From: Candidatus Lindowbacteria bacterium RIFCSPLOWO2_12_FULL_62_27
GTDB taxonomy: Bacteria > Lindowbacteria > 2-12-FULL-62-27
Assembly (NCBI GenBank): GCA_001784175.1
Contig: MFPR01000008.1
Coordinates: forward strand, 1-10,229
Reading direction: 5' to 3'
DNA length: 10,229 bases
In this document: positions 5,883 to 10,229 of the stretch, piece after piece
How positions within the stretch are numbered: position 1 is the stretch's first letter
Layout of the letters: each line of letters begins with the position of its first letter
The notes under the pieces: generated by a model
What the model was told of the DNA's origin: nothing
Seen by the model: only the letters and a program-made list of their open reading frames with translations
The model's database searches: none
Made by a program: the position numbers and the translations under genes

Positions 5883-7130
5883 TCACCACAGGTACTGCAG
5901 TTCCACCACGGTGGCGTTCTGGTCCACCACCGTCGACGACGTCTGGTCCCTCTTGCCGGTCCACTCGATGACCACATGGCCGTACTCGAACGGCTCGATC
6001 TGAAGTCCCGCGACGTTCTGCCGGACGATGTCCGACGCCCGGTTGTCCTTGTTGTAGTCGATGAACTCGTGCCGAACGTACGCGGACAACGGCCAGGACA
6101 TCTTGGCGTACTTCTCAAGATCGTAGGCCTCAATCTGCCCATAATACAACTTGAGCTTGGGTTTCGTGCCGCCGTCCAAAAACCGCCGTTCGCCCCAGGC
6201 CCAAAATCCTGTCAGCTTGTAGTTGTCCAGGATGTAGTTGCCCATCACGGCGTGCCGCTTGAACTTGCTTGGAACCGCCCCCGCGGTGCCCGCCCATGAA
6301 GGCTTGGACACATTCCCGTCGTAGAAGTAGTACCCGACCATCGAACCGTTGTCGTCGTAGGTGTAATCGGCGGTGGCGTACCAGTCCCGATGGTTGTCCG
6401 TGTCGGTCGAGTTAAACACGCTGGCCTTGCCTTTGCCGCCGTTGACCAGCCCCGCGGCGAAAAAGACGTCGTCATGCTTGCGGGAATATTCGATGCCGTA
6501 GTCCCGGCTGAAAAAGGCGTAACCGGCCTGGCGGTTGGCCGTGGCCGTGTCCTCGGTTGTGAGGACCAGCGGTCGCGCGTAACTCAGGCGGGAGCCGCCG
6601 CCGAACCGGTGGATCAGCGACGGCATGATCTGCCCGACCCGGACCGAATTGTACTGCGGCCCGTCGGAGGACGTCCACTGGAGAAAGCCCTCGGCCAGTT
6701 TCGTCCGACCGCCGTCGTCGCTTTCCGGCTGCGTATTGGTCGCAGGCTTGCCTGCGTTCTCATGCAGGTAGATTTCCGTGAAATACGAGAATTGCTCCGT
6801 CAGCGCGCCGCCGGTGTAGATGGCGAAGGCGTGATGCTCGAAGGTAGACCGTGGATCGCTTGTCTCAGAGTACTTGACACGGAATTTCGTGCTGAAACTC
6901 AAATGCTCATTCACGTTCGGCCCGGCCTTCTCCTGCTCATACCGGTGGCCTCGCCGCAGGAATTCCTGACCGTCCTTGTTCAAATCCCACTGCCCCCGGT
7001 GACACGCGCTGCAGGACACGCTGTACTTGCGCCCCCACGCCGCAATCGCGTCCGCCGGCTGGGCTTGAGCCAGGATAAACCCCACGAGAAGCGTCAGGCT
7101 TAAGACGCCGTAGAAAAATTTTGACTTCAT
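5883..7130 (-). CDS. Monohaem cytochrome-porin fusion, Cyc2-like outer-membrane protein
   Basis: This 415-residue protein joins one c-type haem site to an outer-membrane beta barrel. A signal peptide (FFYGVLSLTLLVGFILAQA, cut near AQPADA) is followed at once by AWGRKYSVSCSACHRG with the haem motif CSACH at residues 40-44, then LNKDGQEFLRRGHR. This matches the layout of Cyc2, the Fe(II)-oxidising fused cytochrome-porin, in which a short haem plug domain (R..G..C..CH....LN.FG..F...GY pattern) precedes a ~16-strand barrel. The remainder is aromatic-rich amphipathic beta strands ending in VVELQYLW, a terminal aromatic that fits barrel assembly. The protein would carry electrons across the outer membrane. 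The start is the ATG at 7128-7130 with AAAGGGGG eight bases upstream; a TTG two codons earlier is too close to it. Sequence similarity to true Cyc2 could not be measured, so iron oxidase is a hypothesis. It lies downstream of the cytochrome/NrfD genes on the same strand. Confidence 0.78.
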   Translation of the reverse strand: MKSKFFYGVLSLTLLVGFILAQAQPADAIAAWGRKYSVSCSACHRGQWDLNKDGQEFLRRGHRYEQEKAGPNVNEHLSFSTKFRVKYSETSDPRSTFEHHAFAIYTGGALTEQFSYFTEIYLHENAGKPATNTQPESDDGGRTKLAEGFLQWTSSDGPQYNSVRVGQIMPSLIHRFGGGSRLSYARPLVLTTEDTATANRQAGYAFFSRDYGIEYSRKHDDVFFAAGLVNGGKGKASVFNSTDTDNHRDWYATADYTYDDNGSMVGYYFYDGNVSKPSWAGTAGAVPSKFKRHAVMGNYILDNYKLTGFWAWGERRFLDGGTKPKLKLYYGQIEAYDLEKYAKMSWPLSAYVRHEFIDYNKDNRASDIVRQNVAGLQIEPFEYGHVVIEWTGKRDQTSSTVVDQNATVVELQYLW

Positions 7131-7372
7131 CTTCAAAACCCCCTTTGCTGTTGAGTTCGTAGTTCACTTCGTAGTTCAACCGTTTGTAAAACGGATTAGA
7201 TCATATATGCAAATGACATTCCAGAGAGAATTACTGGTAGAAAAACTGGTTAACCGATTGTAAATACTAGTGTAGTTAAGATGCCCGATTAAGGCCGGTT
7301 TCGGTCTGTTTTGTAGCCGATACTTACATTTGTCGTATATCATTACAGCAACAGGACACTGGCGGGCGCTTG
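7131..7372 (-). promoter_or_regulatory. AT-rich leader of the haem-porin gene with direct and inverted repeats
   Basis: This non-coding stretch between the cytochrome and haem-porin genes is clearly more AT-rich than its neighbours. It holds two tandem copies of TTCGTAGTTCA with a 12-base period (7156-7166 and 7168-7178), a perfect CCGTTT-GTA-AAACGG dyad next to them (7180-7194), and a GGTTAACC palindrome (7248-7255). On the minus strand a TATGAT at 7206-7201 could be a -10 box, but no good -35 box stands at the right distance. TTAATC and TAGTAT with a 17-base spacer, further upstream, form another weak candidate. The haem-porin therefore probably has its own regulated promoter or leader control. 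No small gene with a ribosome site was seen. Confidence 0.5.
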
Positions 7373-8914
7373 TCAATACAGTTCCGCGCCGCCTTTGTGG
7401 CATTCATGACAGTTGGTTTCCTTCCACATGTCCCCGACATCGCCCGGGTGGTCGTACTCATCTGCCGAGGTGTAGCGCTGTGCAACGGCAACGCCGCCTT
7501 CGCCGACGAGTTTCAGAAACGAGTGGCAGGTGTTGCAGTCCCGCGTCATTTTCTTTCCGTGGTTGCCGGTGGATACAAGATCATCGTTGTGGCAGCGGAA
7601 ACATCCCGGGGAATTCAGGTGGCCGATATGGTCCGGATACGATTTCCAGGACGCGCGCATTTCCGGGAACTGGCTCTTCTTGTACAACTCCTGCACGGCC
7701 AGGATGGCGGCCGTGACCCGTTTCGGATCGCCCCTGGCCAGGTCCGGATACGACTCGGCATAGAAATCGCGCAGGTGGGCCGCGATGCCTGACATCGCCT
7801 GCGGCGCGGCCGCATACTCCCGATCCAGCGACTTCACCGCCTCGCGCTTGATGTAGGGCAGGCCGCGGTCGAGGGCGCCGGCTTCGAGCGCGTCGTTCAC
7901 GGCGGCTTGCGGCGAGGCGAACTTGTGCGCCGGCCGGTTGTGGCAGTCCATGCAGTCCATGCGGCGAACGCGCGCGAGGGCGAGGTCGGAGTCGGACGGC
8001 GGCGCGGAGGCGGACCGAAATTCCTTGACCTCGCCCGTGACCCGGTCCGTCGACCGCACCCAGACGATCTCCTCCCGGGACTCGTCCTTCGGAATGTACT
8101 CGATCAGATGATTGATGTTCATGTGAAGGTGGATGCCGGTCTGGCTCTTGCCGACAATGCCGCCGCCGACGTTGACGATCACGCGGGTCGGCGCCGGCGT
8201 ATTTTTCTCGTCGGATTTGAAATGCGGGTAGGTCCGCTCCTTGGGCGAGTAGAACTGCTGGGGCCAGTGGCACTGCTCGCAGGTTTCCTGCGCGGGCCGG
8301 AGGTTCTTGATGGGCGTCGGGATGGGTCTGGGATATTTGCCCATGAGCACGGCGTAGACCTGGTAGGACCCGGAAATTTTGGATTTGGCGAACCATCCGG
8401 CGCCCGATCCGATGTGGCAGGAAGCGCATTTGACGCGCGCGTGCGCCGAAGTCTGATAGACGGTGAATTCCGGCTTCATGACCTGATGACAGACTTCCCC
8501 GCAGAAGGAAACCGACTCGGTGTAGTGATAGGTGTGGTAGAGGCCGGCGCTGGACAGCACCAGAAAAATGACGATGCCGGCCAGAAAGGCCATCGTGGTG
8601 TTGCGGTGGACGGGATTGGAGAAATCGATGCGGAGCGACTTGAGAACGGTCGCGTCAGGATTTCGGAGGATCTGCCGCCGCGTCCACCATGCCCCGGCCG
8701 GAATCAGGATGACGCCGAAGACGAGGACGGGAGGCAGGATCATCCACATGATCATCCCGAAATAGGGGGAATCGATCTTCAGGGCATGGTCGGTCACCCA
8801 GAGAACCGCCTCCACGAGGAGAACCAGAAAGACGATCAGAATCCCCGCCATCGTGATGGGATTGTAGAAATATTCCGAGTACTTGTGGCCGGCCGCCGGC
8901 TGCTCCCCGCTCAT
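7373..8914 (-). CDS. NapC/NirT-type inner-membrane multihaem cytochrome c, ImcH-like
   Basis: This is a 513-residue membrane-anchored quinol-linked cytochrome. Three hydrophobic helices lie at about residues 21-40, 50-76 and 107-126. A periplasmic haem domain follows: CGEVCH (138-143, a C-x3-CH variant), CASCH (163-167), CEQCH (212-216), CMDCH (321-325), CFRCH (438-442), CNTCH (460-464) and CHECH (502-506), so six canonical sites and one variant. The stretch VMKPEFTVYQTSAHARVKC is typical of the NapC/NirT group. Three helices with seven haem sites is also the layout of Geobacter ImcH, an inner-membrane cytochrome used in metal reduction. The frame is open to 9112, but the start is the ATG at 8912-8914: it overlaps the nrfD stop as ATGA and has GGGGAGG seven bases upstream. 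The protein should pass electrons between quinone/NrfD and periplasmic carriers. A C-terminal paralogue fragment lies at 4264-4404. Confidence 0.9.
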   Translation of the reverse strand: MSGEQPAAGHKYSEYFYNPITMAGILIVFLVLLVEAVLWVTDHALKIDSPYFGMIMWMILPPVLVFGVILIPAGAWWTRRQILRNPDATVLKSLRIDFSNPVHRNTTMAFLAGIVIFLVLSSAGLYHTYHYTESVSFCGEVCHQVMKPEFTVYQTSAHARVKCASCHIGSGAGWFAKSKISGSYQVYAVLMGKYPRPIPTPIKNLRPAQETCEQCHWPQQFYSPKERTYPHFKSDEKNTPAPTRVIVNVGGGIVGKSQTGIHLHMNINHLIEYIPKDESREEIVWVRSTDRVTGEVKEFRSASAPPSDSDLALARVRRMDCMDCHNRPAHKFASPQAAVNDALEAGALDRGLPYIKREAVKSLDREYAAAPQAMSGIAAHLRDFYAESYPDLARGDPKRVTAAILAVQELYKKSQFPEMRASWKSYPDHIGHLNSPGCFRCHNDDLVSTGNHGKKMTRDCNTCHSFLKLVGEGGVAVAQRYTSADEYDHPGDVGDMWKETNCHECHKGGAELY

Positions 8915-10134
8915 AACCCCGCCTCCCCGCTGTCTGGTCCCTCCTTCTGCCATGGCGGGAACAGTTTGACAAGAACCGCGAGAATCACAAACGGAAGCAC
9001 CATGATGATCGCGGCGCTCAAGAGTCCCTCGCGGCCGGCGATGCCCAGTTTGTAGGTGGTCAGTCCCCGGAAACTTTTCGAGACGAACTGGCCGCCGATC
9101 ACGACGTTCCACCGCATCGCAAGCACCCCCAGCAAAATCAGGAGGCTGCTGATGGCATAGACCGCCTTTCTCACCCGCTCGTGCACGCGGGCGATCCGGG
9201 CGAATCCCAAAAGCAGCATGGGCACGATCGATCCCAGAAAAACCTGCACGACGAGCATGCTGAGATACAGCATGCCTTCTAGCATCACCACCGTGATGTC
9301 GTAGTGCTCCTCGGCCTCGTAGGATTTCTGGATCATCTCAAGCGCTTCGAGGCTGAAGGAGACGACGAGGGCGACGAGGAGGTACCGGGCGATGGTGTCG
9401 ACGCAGTCCATCCGTTTTCCCACGACCTGCTCGCCGCGCAGCCAGCATGAGAACATGTAGATCACCATGACGGCGGCGATGCCGGACACCATCGCTGAAA
9501 AAAGAAAGATGATCGGCATGAGCGCGGTCGACCACCAGGGGATGGCCTTGATGGAGCCGAAGATGAACCCGACGTATCCGTGCAGGAGGACGGCCGACGG
9601 GATGCCGACGACGGTGATGGCGCGGCCGATTTTGTCGTCGAGTTCGAGGGCCCGGGGCGAGAGGTTGTCGACACCGAGCGTCAGGATTTTGTAAAACCAG
9701 CGAAGCGGCGCGGGTTTGGTTTTCGACAGGGTCACGATGTCCTTGCGATAGTCAAACCAAAGTTCCAGCAAAAGGACGATGGTGAGATACCAGAGATAGA
9801 CGAACCCGAACATGGCCATGGCCGAGGTGGGATTCGGCGTGACCAGGATTTCGTAGGCCCGTTCCGGCCGGCCCAGGTGCGCGTTGAGCGGCATGGGCGC
9901 GACGAGCAGAAACGCCAGCGAGGTCAGGAGCGACAGCCGGTAGGCGGGCGCCATCGCCCGCACGTTGAAGACGCGCACGAGGGACGCCAGAATGAACGCG
10001 CCGGCCACGAGGCCCGTGATGTACGGATAGAGGACGATCAGGACGCTCCACTGAAGCTCCACTTCGTTCGGATAAATAAACCCGGACACCCGCTCGAGCG
10101 CCTCGTAGAATTCCTCGATCAGATGCGGATCCAT
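8911..10134 (-). CDS. nrfD: NrfD-like quinone-interacting membrane subunit
   Basis: This 407-residue polytopic protein belongs to the NrfD/PsrC family, which exchanges electrons between the membrane quinone pool and an iron-sulfur partner. About nine hydrophobic segments are seen (near 30-52, 65-82, 105-125, 172-192, 203-228, 248-264, 281-310, 324-342 and 369-391). Family hallmarks are PMPLNAHLGRPERAY (80-94), with its Arg-Pro-Glu, and MRWNVVIGGQFVSKSFRG (340-357) in the C-terminal bundle. The start ATG at 10132-10134 lies one base after the stop of the iron-sulfur subunit gene, with AAGGAGG nine bases upstream, and the 3' end overlaps the cytochrome start as ATGA. Tight coupling to both neighbours indicates one complex. 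The subtype (Nrf, Dsr/Hme, Qrc or Act-like) cannot be settled. Linkage to an ImcH-like cytochrome argues for a quinone-periplasm electron shuttle and against nitrite reduction, so the symbol denotes the family only. Confidence 0.92.
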   Translation of the reverse strand: MDPHLIEEFYEALERVSGFIYPNEVELQWSVLIVLYPYITGLVAGAFILASLVRVFNVRAMAPAYRLSLLTSLAFLLVAPMPLNAHLGRPERAYEILVTPNPTSAMAMFGFVYLWYLTIVLLLELWFDYRKDIVTLSKTKPAPLRWFYKILTLGVDNLSPRALELDDKIGRAITVVGIPSAVLLHGYVGFIFGSIKAIPWWSTALMPIIFLFSAMVSGIAAVMVIYMFSCWLRGEQVVGKRMDCVDTIARYLLVALVVSFSLEALEMIQKSYEAEEHYDITVVMLEGMLYLSMLVVQVFLGSIVPMLLLGFARIARVHERVRKAVYAISSLLILLGVLAMRWNVVIGGQFVSKSFRGLTTYKLGIAGREGLLSAAIIMVLPFVILAVLVKLFPPWQKEGPDSGEAGL

Positions 10135-10135
10135 T

Positions 10136-10228
10136 TCATCTCACCTCCTTGTCCAGACCCTTGTAGACCAGTTTGGGCTGGGTGCCCAGATGAGGTTTCA
10201 GGACGTTGACGCGGTTTTCCTGCGAGAA
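10136..10228 (-). CDS. C-terminus of an NrfC/HybA-like 4Fe-4S electron-transfer subunit (partial)
   Basis: Only the last 30 codons are in the window: FSQENRVNVLKPHLGTQPKL then VYKGLDKEVR before TGA. The LKPHLGTQPKL-Y-GLDKEV ending is typical of the ferredoxin-like subunits with four [4Fe-4S] clusters that partner NrfD proteins, where VYYIGLD-like sequence closes the chain. No cysteines fall in this fragment, so the cluster ligands lie outside the window. It ends one base before the nrfD start and holds its ribosome site. Its position upstream of nrfD strongly supports the call. Confidence 0.7.
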   Translation of the reverse strand, partial: FSQENRVNVLKPHLGTQPKLVYKGLDKEVR

Positions 10229-10229
10229 T

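Noticed and set aside
7156-7178. Tandem 12-base repeat considered as CRISPR-like or an origin iteron array
   Set aside because: There are only two copies, with no spacers and no cas, repA or dnaA gene nearby, so it was kept only as a possible regulatory repeat.
7371-7376. Minus-strand TTGACA at the end of the cytochrome gene as a -35 box
   Set aside because: The nearest TATAAT-like hexamer (TGTAAT) is 23 bases away, too far for a standard promoter.
7176-7403. 75-codon minus-strand frame in the AT-rich leader
   Set aside because: It begins inside the cytochrome gene in another frame, has no ribosome site and shows no domain.
7907-9055. Long + strand open frame opposite the cytochrome and nrfD
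   Set aside because: Its product is low-complexity and arginine/glycine/aspartate-rich, typical of the antisense of GC-rich genes, with no recognisable domain.
8915-9112. 66-codon N-terminal extension of the multihaem cytochrome frame
   Set aside because: It is arginine-rich sequence antisense-free but fully inside nrfD, without membrane or haem features. The ATG at 8914 has a good ribosome site and an ATGA overlap.

Overview
The window looks like the chromosome of a GC-rich, Gram-negative bacterium with a respiratory or extracellular-electron-transfer lifestyle. It holds two outer-membrane beta-barrel genes, a periplasmic-facing multihaem c-type cytochrome, an NrfD-type quinone-interacting membrane subunit and remnants of further multihaem cytochromes. 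The phylum cannot be fixed from the sequence. Desulfobacterota, Nitrospirota, Acidobacteriota and related metal-cycling lineages would all fit. No rRNA, tRNA or CRISPR array was found.

Left part (1-2407): the 3' end of an alpha-glucan phosphorylase gene on the + strand converges on a minus-strand pair. That pair is a DUF6922-like protein followed by an AbiEii-type nucleotidyltransferase, probably a toxin-antitoxin or abortive-infection module. It has its own near-consensus promoter placed so close to the start codon that the mRNA should be almost leaderless. Upstream on the same strand is a two-CBS-domain protein.

Middle part (2408-4686): a short divergent control region with a strong dyad leads into a + strand OprO/OprP-like porin gene. 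It is followed by about 650 bases of wreckage. Two near-identical, 78- and 82-base, highly palindromic elements stand in direct orientation. Between them are only the last ~45 codons of an ImcH/NapC-type cytochrome gene, paralogous to the intact one at 7373-8914, and the first ~130 codons of a second multihaem cytochrome. Neither broken gene continues outside the elements.

Right part (4687-10228): a minus-strand cluster. In order of transcription it encodes the tail of an iron-sulfur (NrfC/HybA-like) subunit, NrfD, a NapC/NirT-type cytochrome with seven candidate haem sites and three membrane helices, an unusual outer-membrane porin with a single CxxCH haem site at its mature N-terminus (Cyc2-like layout), and an exported FG-GAP/beta-propeller-like protein. 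The first three genes are translationally coupled. The porin-cytochrome follows an AT-rich 242-base leader with its own repeats, and hairpins separate it from the last gene. The simplest reading is an electron route between the quinone pool (iron-sulfur subunit, NrfD and cytochrome in the inner membrane) and the cell surface (monohaem porin). It could run outward for metal or electrode reduction, or inward for Fe(II) oxidation. This route is inferred from domain architecture and gene order.
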